64,000 nt of DNA from Selaginella moellendorffii (taxonomy: Eukaryota > Streptophyta > Lycopodiopsida > Selaginellales > Selaginellaceae). Location of the stretch: assembly GCF_000143415.4 (NCBI RefSeq), contig NW_003314322.1, positions 94,886 to 158,885 of the forward strand, read 5' to 3'. The notes below the pieces were generated by a model, which saw only the letters and a program-made list of their open reading frames with translations, was not told the origin of the DNA and ran no database searches. The first letter of the stretch is position 1. The number at the start of each line of letters is the position of its first letter. This document shows positions 44,783 through 55,141 of the stretch, in pieces. A program made the translations under genes and the position numbers.

Positions 44783-45015
44783 AAGCAGATCCAGAAGGAG
44801 CTCACAGAGATCCACTAGAGAATTGCTTTGCCCATCCAAAGGCCAATAATTTCTATGAGTGGGTCTCCACAATCGTCAGTCCATCAGGTAGACTTCTTAG
44901 CTCAATTCTCAACTTTTGAAGAAATTCTTCTTGATCTCATAGGATCCCTTTATAAGGTCAACATTAGCCTCCCCAACAATTATCCATTACAGGCTCTCAA
45001 GATAATGTGGAAAGG
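44783..45015 (+). pseudogene. E2 ubiquitin-conjugating enzyme fragment, copy 2
   Basis: The frame from 44783 reads KQIQKELTEIPLENCFAHPK and ANNFYEWVSTIVSPSG, the N-terminal helix and first strands of an E2 (normally KRIQKELxxI..P..C.AGP). A 54-nt GT-AG intron (44889-44942) leads to GSLYKVNISLPNNYPLQALK. E2s carry ubiquitin on a cysteine about 20 residues beyond this point; that part is absent. The second exon plus intron is duplicated at 43225-43373. Confidence 0.75.
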
Positions 45016-46340
45016 AGGAAGAATCTTGAGGAGATCCTTCCAGCAAACGATCTTATCGATATCAATATTGAGGAGCCACTGAAAAATAATCTAGAGTAAC
45101 TTCAGCCAAAGAGATTGATTGAGCTCTCCAGTTGCCAAAGACCCGACGTGTTACCACCACCACATTCTGCATAAACCCTAGCCTTAACCATTCCATCTCG
45201 TGGCCACTCTAGTCTCTGGGACAAAGGATCTAGCTCGCGGCCACTCTGGTCTCCAGGACAAAGGATCCAGCTCCCAATCCGTGGTGGAGTCCATTCCATC
45301 CTCTTCTGTGACAACTGCCTAGAGTTAACAACTATTGTATTAAAACCATGCACAACGTGTCTAACGGCCTCACTCTTGTCGAGACCCATTCTGACGAGTG
45401 CATCCAACAGCTAATCTGATCCATTGTGGAGGCAACAGCACAAGGAACTCCCGCTGAATAAAGAGCTGCCAGCCATTCTCGTGGCCAGCACTTGCAAAAC
45501 AAGTTTCATGACAAACTGTAAACCTTGGATAGCTCTGTATATTTCTGATAGCCAATTCATCAATCCATACTCCGCCCAAGCTAGCTGGGAAAACAAAGTT
45601 ACATTTCACTCTAACCTCTTCAGACTAACCACCCTTTCCAGGTCATGCTTGGAGGTACTACAAACGATCAATCGCCACTTCTCCTTATCCAGATCATCTC
45701 CAATAATTTTTTCTGCAAAAATGGTGAAAACAAAAAATCGATATAAAAAAGAGACCTTCCTCCAACGATATCCCAGTCTCTGCAGTTCCTAGGACTTTGT
45801 CAAGTCGGGAGTGGACTTGTATGGCTGTAACGCTTGAAAGCTGATGCCAGTCGGCACTCATGGCAAGATCTAAACAAAAGGGACCTCAGCAGTAGTGATC
45901 TCGTCCAGGAGGGTGCCAAGAGCAGGTCGAGAGTGATCGGCAGCCTGTTGTCGCAGCCTGGGACTCTTGTGAGCCAGATTGTGCACGAGAATTACCAAGT
46001 CAAGACTTTATATGGATCTGCTCTCAACAAACCATTCTTCAGCTGCTCTTCTTCATATGATAGGTCCTATATGGAACCAATTGGTAAACCAATCAAAGCA
46101 GAGTAAGGAAGAAATTTTTACCTGAAAGTTAACGCCTACTGAATCTATGTATCCTACACTGCGTGAAACGCTTTCATGACACTTGATGTCTGGAAAAAAA
46201 ATTGTTGATATCAGTGTTCATGCTATGCCACCACAGTGCATAATATGGAGGTCTTTCCAGCACCCTGCTATGCCACTTGATTAGTAACATACGTGATTAA
46301 TTAAAAAAAGTGATTTACCTCCAAACAAGAAGTCGTACCC
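45016..46340. other. Unassigned open frames
   Basis: Minus frames at 45102-45609 (for example MDALVRMGLDKSEAVRHVVH) and plus frames at 45424-46106 have no family I can name. A direct repeat of about 28 bp (CGGCCACTCT..TCT..GGACAAAGGATC) occurs near 45198-45227 and 45237-45267. Confidence 0.35.
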
Positions 46341-46380
46341 ATCTTAGTTTCATAGACACGCTCTTCGTCACAGAGTTAGT

Positions 46381-46488
46381 GCTACCTCGGACTCTCGGAC
46401 TCAGACTCGGACTCGGACTCAGACTCGGACTCGGACTCGGGCTCGGGCTCGGTCTCGGCCTTGGCCTCGGTCTCGTTCTCGGTCCCGA

Positions 46489-46532
<44 letters not shown>

Positions 46533-46631
46533 CCGGTCTCGGTCTCGACTTCGGACTCCATCTCGGACTCCACTTCGGACTCCAACTCGGGTCCATTTCG
46601 GACTCCAACTCGAGTCCATCTCGGACTCCAC
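46381..46631. repeat. Hexamer minisatellite (CTCGGA / CTCGGT family)
   Basis: The block is built of CTCGGA, CTCGGG and CTCGGT units with occasional variants (CTCGTT, CTCCAT), about 40 units. Because the unit length is divisible by three, it creates long open frames in several frames on both strands (SVSVSV, GLGLGL, RDRDRD, ETETET). I treat these as artefacts of the repeat. Confidence 0.9.
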
Positions 46632-48386
46632 TTCCACGTGTCATGTGTTGGTCCTTTTGGGTCCCTTTTTGGAGCCTCGCTTTTTGCTCGTTTCGTGCTC
46701 GTTCCTCGAGCACTTCGTTGGGAGTCCACTCCCGCTCTTGACTTTTCAAGTCGGAGCTTTTGGTCCAAATGTGTTACGCTCGTTTGGCTCTCGCTTCAGC
46801 CACTACCACGTGGCACCCTTTCCGGCTCCACTTTGGGGCCTAGGGATTTTGTGTTTCACAACTCCACCACCCATAGACGAAGTTCGATGTCCTCATCGAA
46901 CGGTAAACCATTTTGTAAAGTAACACTCGCATGTGTTACCATTTCCATCCTTGGCACCTAGCCAATATTTGTCAATGGTTTGACATTGAAGGCTCACCAT
47001 GCCTTTTGCATATGCCTCAATGGTTTGACACCAAAGGCTCACCATGCCTTGCCTATCCTCTAAGGAGGGTAGTCTCTCCAACTTAGAGACTGATTGGACT
47101 ACATGTAGTGGTTCTCTCCTTTTATTGGTTTAGTTCTCGCTAAACCTCTTAGAGACCCTTCTCTAAGTCAATCGCACTACTCCTTCTCGAGTAATCTCAA
47201 TTTCCATCTATTGAATGTTTGCACCTTGGAACTTTTACTCTTTTGACTTTTGGAAGTCAATTTCCTAGGTGTCTCCAACTCCTTGCATTGCACAGATTGT
47301 GCAACTCCACTTCCCTATCCTAGAAAGTTCATTACTTGAGGGCACCATCATCCTCTCTTCTATTTCGTGCCACCTTGGGCACTAAGTTCCATTTATCACA
47401 CTTTGTGCTAGGGTTGTCCATTGCCCTATCATTTGGCTACCTTACCGCTCCCTCCCTTGGAGCTTCCACTTTTTGCCAAATCGGAGCAATTCGGAATCCA
47501 TCCTTGGAAACACACTTCCTTTCCCGCAATTTGTTAGCGTCCAACACATTAGTGTTCCTCGCCTAACTTTGTCACTTGGATTCCTTCCAAGGAATTCCAC
47601 GGCCCTATCTTGGCCACTCATATTTCGGTGGTCATGGACTCTCAGTGGGGAGACTGGTTTGGGCACACCGCCAAGCGAGGGATGCCTCGGAGTCGTGATG
47701 CACGGTTAGATTGCTTAGAGTGAAAGCTCGGCATATCTAACTTGAACGCTTTGGTGCAAGTGGCACCAAGGACGTGGTGAGTGAGATGGGGACACCTAAT
47801 CTCAGTTGCTATGGACCCTTGGCCGGAAGGGCTGGCTTGGGCGCACCGCCAAGTGTGGGGGATGCCCCCGGGGTCATAGGTAACAAATTAAAGGTCTGGA
47901 AGACCTAGTACCTATTGGCAAACCTGTTAAGGTGCCGAGGTGAGATCACTAGGTGATCTTGTGGCTAAATAAGGACAAGGTCTTTGTTTGAGTTAAGGAA
48001 TAAGGTTCCTAGTTCAAAGTGTTGATTTGAACTATTGATGATGGTGTGGCTTGGTCAAGGTGACCAAGTGGGAAAAGCACCTTAGGGAAATGAGCTATGT
48101 CATTGCAATGGCATAGTGTGTCCAAGGAAAGTAGTCTCTAAAGAGACCCATGAGAGGGTCACAAAGTTGGGCCGAGGATAGAGCCCACAGCAGAAGATGC
48201 TAAAAGAGACTTACTAGGGGTGAACACCCTAGTCTTGGCAAAGCAGAGCTTTTGCTATGGAATCAAAAGAATACCTCAAGGAGGGCCTCGCTCTCTTGAC
48301 ACCCTACCCCTCAAGAGAGCGTGTGTGGTAGCTTGACTTAGACCTTCCACAGAAATATTAACAATCTTCACACCCTCACTGTCCAC
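46632..48386. other. GC-richer repetitive region, no gene recognised
   Basis: Local direct repeats include TCAATGGTTTGACA...AGGCTCACCATGCC at about 46974-47006 and 47020-47052. GGCTTGGGC(A/G)CACCGCCAAG-type units occur at about 47655-47690 and 47830-47870. An 11-bp perfect inverted repeat (CGCTCTCTTGA at 48289-48299 and its complement at 48311-48321) forms a hairpin. Bases 48289-48312 are also an exact inverted copy of 48691-48714 inside the Cassandra element. This may be the remains of a further LTR or TRIM element, but I found no bounding LTR pair. Confidence 0.4.
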
Positions 48387-48581
48387 TGTAAGCAACCAAA
48401 GGGAACGACTCGAGAGACGATCCATGGGGTTCAAATATAGAGGGAAAGGGCCCATGAACAAGAGTGCACCCCCTTTTCCAATCGGTTAAGGGTCTTGGGA
48501 TAGTTGGAGTTAAGCGTCCTTGGGCTTGAATAGTACTGGGCTGGGTGACCTCCCGGGAAGTCCAAACTCAAGGAGCTTACA
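48387..48581 (+). repeat. Cassandra 5' LTR
   Basis: Starts TGTAAGC and ends GCTTACA, with a 7-bp inverted terminal match. It is followed by two bases and the primer-binding site. Confidence 0.92.
48506..48563 (+). promoter_or_regulatory. 5S rRNA-like internal pol III promoter in the 5' LTR
   Basis: AGTTAAGCGTCCTTGGGC corresponds to the 5S A box, GAATAGTACTGGG to the intermediate element, and GGGTGACCTCCCGGGAAGTC to the C box. All three are in 5S order and spacing. The 5' half of 5S rRNA is not recognisable, so this is not a ribosomal gene. The same block recurs at 48906-48963. Confidence 0.85.
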
Positions 48582-48786
48582 TTTGGTATCAGAGAGGTCT
48601 CGGGTCCGACTCTGTTGGTTGGCTAGGGGAATCGCACCACATGTTGATTGACATCTGGCTGGTCCAGTTTGCTCCCACTGGGCTCGACCCGAGGGGTAGG
48701 GTGTCAAGAGAGCGGGGCTCTCGGGAGAGCTGCGGCTCTCAGCTTCCGTTCACGAGGGCGTGAACTTGCAGGGAAGCGTGGTGGAT

Positions 48787-48981
48787 TGTAAGCAACCAAA
48801 GGGAACGACTCGAGAGACGATCCATGGGGTTCAAATATAGAGGGAAAGGGCCCATGAACAAGAGTGCACCCCCTTTTCCAATCGGTTAAGGGTCTTGGGA
48901 TAGTTGGAGTTAAGCGTCCTTGGGCTTGAATAGTACTGGGCTGGGTGACCTCCCGGGAAGTCCAAACTCAAGGAGCTTACA
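48787..48981 (+). repeat. Cassandra 3' LTR
   Basis: Same 195 bp as the 5' LTR, with the second 5S-like block. Confidence 0.92.
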
Positions 48982-49499
48982 TCCACAAAACCTTTTCTAC
49001 ATGAGTTTTCAATTTTGTTCACATTACCTGACGAGAATGAGCAATAAGACCTTGAGCAGCTCATCGTCTGAGGAACCAGAGGAGATGACTCAGATGCTGG
49101 AGCTGGTTGTCGTCCCAGATTGGTTCTTCACTTCTCTGGAATTTTTTCTGGGCTACGAGAAGAGTGCCTCCATGGTTTATAGTCAGGTATATTGAGTTGC
49201 CTCCCATTAATCGATGAGAAGTTCTACTGCTAACCTCTTCCAGAGTTTTTGGTGCGGCTCCTTGAGAATCACTGGAGGATATTAACCAGAGGATGCAGCA
49301 CCGTCTTCTTCTTCTCCTTGCTCTTGGCTGGAGGTGCTAAGAAAAGAAGCATTCATAATTCCAGATTTACCTACCAATCCGTGGAAGGCAGAGAAAAATA
49401 TAAATTGAGAAACAAAAAGAGAAAATGCCAATCGGCAAAGAATTGGGCATCAAATTCTAACCTCCAGTGGAAAATATAAGTAGTCTGCAAGAACAGAAT
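48982..49499. other. Unassigned coding-like sequence
   Basis: At 49037-49195 (+) a frame reads MSNKTLSSSSSEEPEEMTQM and LELVVVPDWFFTSLEFFLGY before a likely donor. It is probably an exon of a gene I do not recognise. The Cassandra lies directly upstream. Confidence 0.35.
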
Positions 49500-49708
49500 C
49501 CAGGAGAGAGTACATCTGCCCGCTGCCTCTCCCATCGCTGAACGCATTTTTTCCAGCCCTAAAAAGCCACATAAAATTTTTCTCTGATTTGAAACGACAT
49601 GACCTTTGACAATTAAATCTTGGCCGTTAGATCTCAGCATATACCCAGAATAAGTGTCCCCAGTATATCCTATTATTATATGGGCTCTTTCGTTTAAATA
49701 TATGAGTA
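49500..49708 (-). mobile_element. Helitron 5' terminal region, subfamily B
   Basis: On the minus strand from 49708: TACTCATATATTTAAACG, then AAAGAGCCCATATAATAATA, ATCTAACGGCC and CATGTCG. It aligns with 14595-14360 and 61557-61370. The body would extend to lower coordinates, but I cannot find its 3' end. Confidence 0.65.
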
Positions 49709-49712
49709 CTAG

Positions 49713-50411
49713 CAGAGAACCCAGCTCCGCTGGGATAGTTAAATGCTAATTCTAAAAAGAGAACAATTTATTAAAATTTGCTTAAGTTCAATATGTAACA
49801 AGCACTTGGTTTATTTAGTTTTTACTTCCTTAGTGATTGGAACTAAACACTATTTCTTAAATGGTTTACTGGAATAGAATAATACAAGCTTGGACTCAAA
49901 GCTTAAAAGAATTATTCAACACATGAAGAGGTGGCTTAATCATATTCCTCAATTTGGTATATTATTTGGGCATTCTGGAGTTAAGAGGAGTTAATGGGAT
50001 GGCATGGTAAGGGGATTTTTGGTATAGAATGGCTGGTTTTGCATCTGCAAGCAAGCGATGTGTGTTGAAGTATAAATGACTGTATTTACTGGTGGACTAT
50101 GTGTTTGTTCATTATAACATGCTAAATTCTGATACAGTTGATGCATTTGTTATTTATTGTCCAGTTGAGAATCATGTGTTGTTGTTCTTTCCCTTTTTTA
50201 GTTTTTGTATCCTGACATTCCTTTCTTGCTACAGATAACCATCAAATAGAGCTGATGTTTTCTAAGAGGTGTGTTTTATTTTATTTGTTTTTGCAAGTTC
50301 CTTGTAACTACAAAACAAAACACAGATAAATATATCAACAACATGTAAAAGATTAGAATGGAATCTGCATACCTTAGGTGTCAAGTCCAAGTATATAAAA
50401 CCTTAGCTTCT
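49713..50411 (-). other. Non-coding 3' part of the Helitron
   Basis: Sequence between the RPA-like gene and the 3' hairpin (CCAGC at about 49720-49724 with GCTGG at 49729-49733 on the plus strand). No gene was seen. Confidence 0.5.
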
Positions 50412-51167
50412 TCATGTCTTGGTATTTTTCAAGCTTGCTCCAGATTTTGAAATTGTAATCTTTGAGCAGATACCATCAATATGTAGTGAGAATGTAGGGT
50501 AGTTCTCATCTCGCATTGTAGCTAGTTTCTTTGCTGGAATTCCCACTATTTCTTGTGCAGCCTCTTGAAATGCAATGGCCCACACATGACTGCTACTATC
50601 CTCGATGCACATCTTTAGAGCATATTTGAACTCCATGTTGGCAGACTCAATATTGCAATAACTGCAAAACCAGCCATCTGCTGTTCGGGAAGTTTTTTTG
50701 CCACATTGCCATGCATTCATGACATTGATGCATGCATTATAGTAAAACTCATTTGTCTTCATTTCCTTCACAGTAGCTATCACTCTATAGATAGGGGAAC
50801 TCTTTAACACCTTTAACTGCATGTTTGATATCTCTGATAAAGTAGTGGTGCAGCTAACAGTCTGTCTGGATGATGAAGTGCTCAAATGTATGAAGTTAGT
50901 GATATTGTAGTACAATGTCATCCATTCTCTCAAATCAGCCACTGCTTCCATTTCCGGTTCAATAAGAATGGTGCTCACACCAATTGCTGAAAGTGATTTA
51001 CCATTGTAGTCCGATACCTTTCCACCCTTGACACATATTATTGGCTGAACTCCACTGTCTATCCGCTCCTGTATATATGAGCTCTCTTCTTCTGCTTTTA
51101 AATCCCAGAGACATAGATCAACACTGTGGCCTGAATCATCACCTAGACACAATGTTCTCTTCTTCAT
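50412..51167 (-). CDS. Helitron-encoded replication protein A large-subunit-like protein
   Basis: 251 codons without interruption from MKKRTLCLGDDSGHSVDLCL. The first 90 residues match RPA70 DNA-binding domain B (RRTLxLxDDSGxSVxLxLW, then VKGGKVSDYNGKSLS). The second half matches the zinc-containing domain C (YNACINVMNAWQCGKK, then GWFCSYCN). RPA binds single-stranded DNA. Plant Helitrons often carry an RPA-like gene next to Rep-helicase, presumably to protect displaced strands. It begins 22 bp after the helicase C-terminus. Host RPA70 is over 600 residues, so this is either a shortened Helitron version or a decayed one that still reads open. Confidence 0.8.
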   Translation of the reverse strand: MKKRTLCLGDDSGHSVDLCLWDLKAEEESSYIQERIDSGVQPIICVKGGKVSDYNGKSLSAIGVSTILIEPEMEAVADLREWMTLYYNITNFIHLSTSSSRQTVSCTTTLSEISNMQLKVLKSSPIYRVIATVKEMKTNEFYYNACINVMNAWQCGKKTSRTADGWFCSYCNIESANMEFKYALKMCIEDSSSHVWAIAFQEAAQEIVGIPAKKLATMRDENYPTFSLHIDGICSKITISKSGASLKNTKT

Positions 51168-51189
51168 TTATTGTTTAGTGTTGAAAAAG

Positions 51190-51480
51190 CTACAAAATTT
51201 CCTTGTAGACTACATTCTTTGTGCATGTAATTTGTTGTCTCTTGTTAAGTTTACCTTGGTTCTTGCATTCCTCTACACATATGACTATTCGGTCTTTAGA
51301 GGTACATTGTGATAGTGCAACATATAATTGCCCATGTCCAAAAACAGGACGTGGTAAGAAGATTTCGACATTATTTAAAGTTTGGCCCTGTGATTTGCAT
51401 ATTGTAATTGAGAATGCAAGTCTCAAAGGAAATTGTCATCTTTTTAATACAAATGGCATGTCACCATCACCCTAAACCCT
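51190..51480 (-). pseudogene. Helitron helicase C-terminus (PIF1-type)
   Basis: Reads GDGDMPFVLKR, a stop, then [40 protein letters not shown] and [14 protein letters not shown] and [10 protein letters not shown] are the last PIF1/RecD helicase motifs. Upstream helicase motifs, including Walker A and B, are missing, because the frame ends in telomere-like repeat. Confidence 0.88.
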
Positions 51481-51496
51481 AAATCCTAAACCCTAC
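51470..51496. repeat. Telomere-like repeat (CCCTAAA)n inside the Rep-helicase gene
   Basis: CCCTAAA, CCCTAAA, TCCTAAA, CCCTA: nearly four units of the plant telomere repeat, one with a substitution. It sits exactly where the N-terminal and C-terminal parts of the Rep-helicase gene are joined, the middle of the gene being absent. Confidence 0.9.
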
Positions 51497-52224
51497 TTTT
51501 CATTCTTGTTTCTGTAGCTTCTAGTGTGTCTAAAATATAAAGTTGAGAATATTTTGCATCATGATCTTGCTTAGGACGGAAACTGCCAATTGAATGGTAT
51601 ACTTGTTCATGAATTTTGAAATAATATGGTCCATTGCCAAGATGCAAATGCCAAAGCACTGTTATAATTTCGAATTAATTCTTTGAATTTTCCTCATTGG
51701 TCTGTTCCATCTAATAATTTACGAATCAGTTCAGGGAACTCAATTTGTTTTTCTATAGACACGCGTCCACCATGACAGCATTGTGATTGTGTTTCTGAAG
51801 CAAAAAGAAAAGCTTTACAATAGTCACAATGTTTATCCATGAGTCCAATATAATCTACTTTACATTTACCATCTATGTTGTTTTGCAAGAGTCCTAAATG
51901 TTTAGTGTTTTCCATGCTTTCAGTTCCATTTCCAAGATTTACTTCATTAACAGGTAGGGTAATAATTTCAAAAGTGTTTCTAAAAGTCTTTTCTATGGGT
52001 ATCAATCTTGGAATTGTTGGGGGTTCTTCAAAGGATACCAGGTTTCTCACACTTACATCCATGCTTCTATTCATATATAGAGATGAATTCAAACTTGTTG
52101 AACTTTTTTTTATTATACAGCCTTCATGTAAAATTAGATCACATGTTTTCCTCTTTCTTTTGCCACCCATTGATCTGTAGGAGATTTTACACTCTCTTTT
52201 AGAAAATAGAAGCTTAGACAGCAT
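51497..52224 (-). pseudogene. Helitron Rep-helicase N-terminus
   Basis: The frame 52224-51694 contains DYIGLMDKHCDYCKAFLF and QSQCCHGGRVSIEK, the zinc-finger-like start of plant Helitron polyproteins. After a frame break comes NGPYYFKIHEQVYHSIGSFR, then DHDAKYSQLYILDT, the conserved block before the Rep domain. The sequence then runs into the telomere-like repeat. The Rep HUH domain and helicase core are lost. Confidence 0.82.
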
Positions 52225-53860
52225 GTGCAGGCTCTAGATGGTGAAAATAAGTAAATAGACTAATAGCCAAACCACAAGAAAATAGAAGCACACTGAAACA
52301 AAGTGCTGGCAGAGGCACAGCTCCTTAATATGATGCTTGGGGTCCCTATATTTTGGAGCAGAACAACATTACAAAGCCGGGAAAAACAAAGCTCGGGAAA
52401 CATAGAAACAAAATTACCTCTTGACAAATGCGAAAGCAACCTAATTGTGCAGTCCTCTTTTCTATGATTCGAAACAGTTTTTCTTAGCCTACATGTCTAT
52501 TTAGGTACACTCTCGAAAAGCCTTTGACAGTAAAGAGTTTTACCACAATCATTTCTTCATTTGGGGCAGAATCATTGCGCTTCGGGATAAAAGATTACAG
52601 AGTCATACCGATATGATAGCCCGGGATAAAAGATTACAGAGGGTGAATCTCTTTTGGCAAGATGGCCGCGAAAAAACTCAGTATCATGGCTCTCTATGAT
52701 GGCATGATGGCAAGCTTGAGCAGGCAAAGTACAAGAGGCCCATGTAAATGATGTTGTATTTCTTTAAAAGGAGTGGAAGCTTTAAAGACACAGCTTTTCA
52801 AAACTTGGTTTGTTTTTTTCTTTCTTTCTTTGTTTCTATTCTTGTTTTCATCTCTCATTTTTCAAAACATCTATTTCCGATTTACCTGAAAATCAAAGGC
52901 CTACATATGAATGAATGAGTGTTTTGGAAGTTAGCTGTATAGTTCTCTTGTGCTATTTGACACATTTCTTGTTGCCATTTCCAATGGGGCTTTTGCAAAT
53001 GCAGGAGGTAAGCTGTAGGTGTGTGTCTGACCTCATCTCCAGATAATGTAAATGCCAGAGAATTTTTTTTTTGGTGTGTCTGCTCTTGGATCCAATGCTT
53101 GTAAAGGCGCTTGCGTTTTTCTTGCTCATCTGTCTCACGCTCACTGAATAATCATCCTCTGCCCCCTTAAGAACGCCTTAGCAGTTGATCCACACAACAA
53201 AACAAAAACGGCACTACAGTGTACCTGTCAGGTAAAACAAGGGGAAGTCAGCTTTCATCCATCAGTTAAGCTCTTAGTGATTGAGATGAGCTCTTGTTAT
53301 CTCAATTTTGCAACAGCATAGTGAAAAAGGGAAAGGGAAAGTATAGTACCTGAATGAAGGTGTGTCTGTCTGCTGTGTGTTTTTATTGCCTATCTCCTTT
53401 TCTTTGTTTTGCAGTTTCTCTTTCCCTTGTTGGTGGTCACCTGATTGGATCAAAGAGATCATTTTCGTGGAGTTGTTTGGCGTGTTTGCTATTGGCTGCA
53501 TGTGTGCTACAGCTGGCTGGTATATGAGAGCTGCTGCTATAACGTATTGAGCTTACTTTCCACTCATTACAGAGCTTGTCCCAGGCGGGGCTTCAGGTCT
53601 ACATTCAGGTCAACAAGTACCTAATGGCAGTGTTGAGAGCTTGTGGTTTTCACCTCCAGCTGCTTAAATTGAGCGAACCCGAACATTTGTGATTTGTTTG
53701 TTAAAAAAAAGGTACTGTGGTAGAGTCCTCCTGATCATCCGCTTAGCCCTAGCCATCTCTACCTAGAACAACAAAGCAACGAACTTAAATAGTTCTCATA
53801 AGTTGCTAAGTTAAGCCCACCTTTTATCATATTTACTCTTCAATGTTCTTGTACCGCATC
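52225..53860. other. Unassigned Helitron interior
   Basis: No gene family was recognised. Short duplicated phrase GGGATAAAAGATTACAGAG at about 52582-52600 and 52622-52640. Small frames at 53274-53550 have no known domain. Confidence 0.4.
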
Positions 53861-54345
53861 AAAGGTGTCATTATAAACCCTAGATGAACATGTCAACTCC
53901 TTCGGCCTAATCAGCGAAAGAGAAAGCATTGACAAAAGAGAAAGGTGGGAGAGATTTCAAAGCATTAGACGAATACCTTGAATCTCATTGCCATCAAAGG
54001 TGTCATTATAAACCCTGGATGAACAGCATTGGCTGTGATGTCAACTCCTTCGGCCTAATCAGCGAAAGAGAAAGCATTGGCAAAAGAGAAAGGTGGGAGA
54101 GATTTCAAAGCATTAGACGAATACCTTGAATCTTATTGCCATTTCTTTGGCGTGGAAAAAGTTCGCGAGCTTGGATTGACTGTATGCTCTAGTGTCGGAG
54201 TACCTTTTGGAAGAAAAAAGGAAGAATGTAAGCTCACGAGAAAAGAGAGTTGTTTGGCATACCAGGTTTTGTCATTAAGGTGTGGGAACTGGATTCCACC
54301 GCTGTAAGAGGCGATATGCGTGACGGAGGAGAGATTGACAAACAC
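53861..54345 (-). pseudogene. Short-chain dehydrogenase fragment, copy 2
   Basis: On the minus strand NLSSVTHIASYSGGIQFPHL is followed by a short intron, then AYSQSKLANFFHAKEMAIRF (with the YxxxK catalytic pair), then an intron and VHPGFIMTPLM. It shares the intron sequences of copy 1 (7703-8076) and includes one more upstream exon. A block of about 135 bp containing the intron and the VHPGF exon is tandemly duplicated (53861-53994 and 53996-54130). Confidence 0.78.
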
Positions 54346-54479
54346 TTAGCAGTCTCCTTCATTTTGTCCAGTAGCAAGTTTGTGAGAAGAAAATGGCCTA
54401 GACATCACAACAAGATAGAAAAGATACCTATGTATAAACAGAAAATCATGGATTTCTTTTGATCAAGTTCGAATTTTTC

Positions 54480-55010
54480 CTCATACCTTGTAAAGTTCCA
54501 TCACTTTGGAGGTGAGCTTCGAAGCATCATGCCAGGCATGGCCACTCGCCATCTCCAGGCACAGCAATGGCCAGAGTATGTGCCATCCCAAAGAAGTGTG
54601 GATCAAAACTCAAGCAAATGGCGATATCTGGAGGAGTTCACCGTGATCTAAACCACACCTTTGATCACCACCTTCACCACAGAAATGAAAATCCATGAGA
54701 TGATCCAACTATAGTGGCTTGGAGCTTACCTGCGTTGAGCTTAGAGTTGTCAAGATATTGGCAGCTGCCATAAGAGCAAGCAATCCACTGTCGTCATGAC
54801 CAACAAGCACGACCGATGAGAATTTTAGTTGCTGGCAAAAGCTCAGCAGCAAATCCACCTGCGCGCTCTAATCAGAGAAATCAAACAAGCAAGAACAACA
54901 GGAAAAAATTCTTTTTTTTTTTTCTAAACAACAATGAATAGAACACTCACTTGGGACTGGTGCTTGTAAGGATTGGGAAGACGGCCACTTTTTTTGCACA
55001 GCCAGCTCGT
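54480..55010 (-). pseudogene. Alpha/beta-hydrolase fragment
   Basis: The minus-strand exon reads NPYKHQSQ, then after an intron VDLLLSFCQQLKFSSVVLVG and HDDSGLLALMAAANILTTL. VGHDDSGLLAL is the nucleophile-elbow region, with Asp-Ser after GHD in place of the usual GHSxG or GHDxGG. Only this central part is present. It lies near the 5' end of the Helitron as cargo. Confidence 0.65.
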
Positions 55011-55063
55011 CAGTCCCCAGCCAGTCCGATCAAACGCAGCAAATAGAAAATTTCAGCACACAG

Positions 55064-55066
<3 letters not shown>

Positions 55067-55139
<73 letters not shown>
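55067..55139. repeat. (GA)n microsatellite
   Basis: About 36 GA units, at the same relative position in the Helitron 5' region as the tracts at 14370 and 61335. Confidence 0.95.

Positions 55140-55141
<2 letters not shown>

Larger units (their letters stand above)
48387..48981 (+). mobile_element. Complete Cassandra-type TRIM (5S rRNA-bearing LTRs)
   Basis: Two 195-bp LTRs (48387-48581 and 48787-48981), identical as far as I can read, flank a 205-bp internal region without ORFs. Just inside the left LTR is TGGTATCAGAG (from 48584), the initiator-methionine tRNA primer site. Each LTR contains a 5S rRNA-derived block. The element is bordered on both sides by TCCAC (48382-48386 and 48982-48986), a perfect 5-bp target duplication. 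Cassandra elements are non-coding TRIMs of plants that depend on other retroelements for movement. Identical LTRs and an exact target duplication indicate a recent insertion. Confidence 0.9.

Noticed and set aside
46309-46961. Several 70-170 codon frames of dipeptide repeats
   Set aside because: They arise from a hexamer repeat that is open in many frames at once; no start context or flanking coding sequence.
48506-48563. 5S ribosomal RNA gene
   Set aside because: Only the 3' part with internal promoter boxes is present, inside both LTRs of a TRIM; it is a Cassandra feature, not an rRNA gene.
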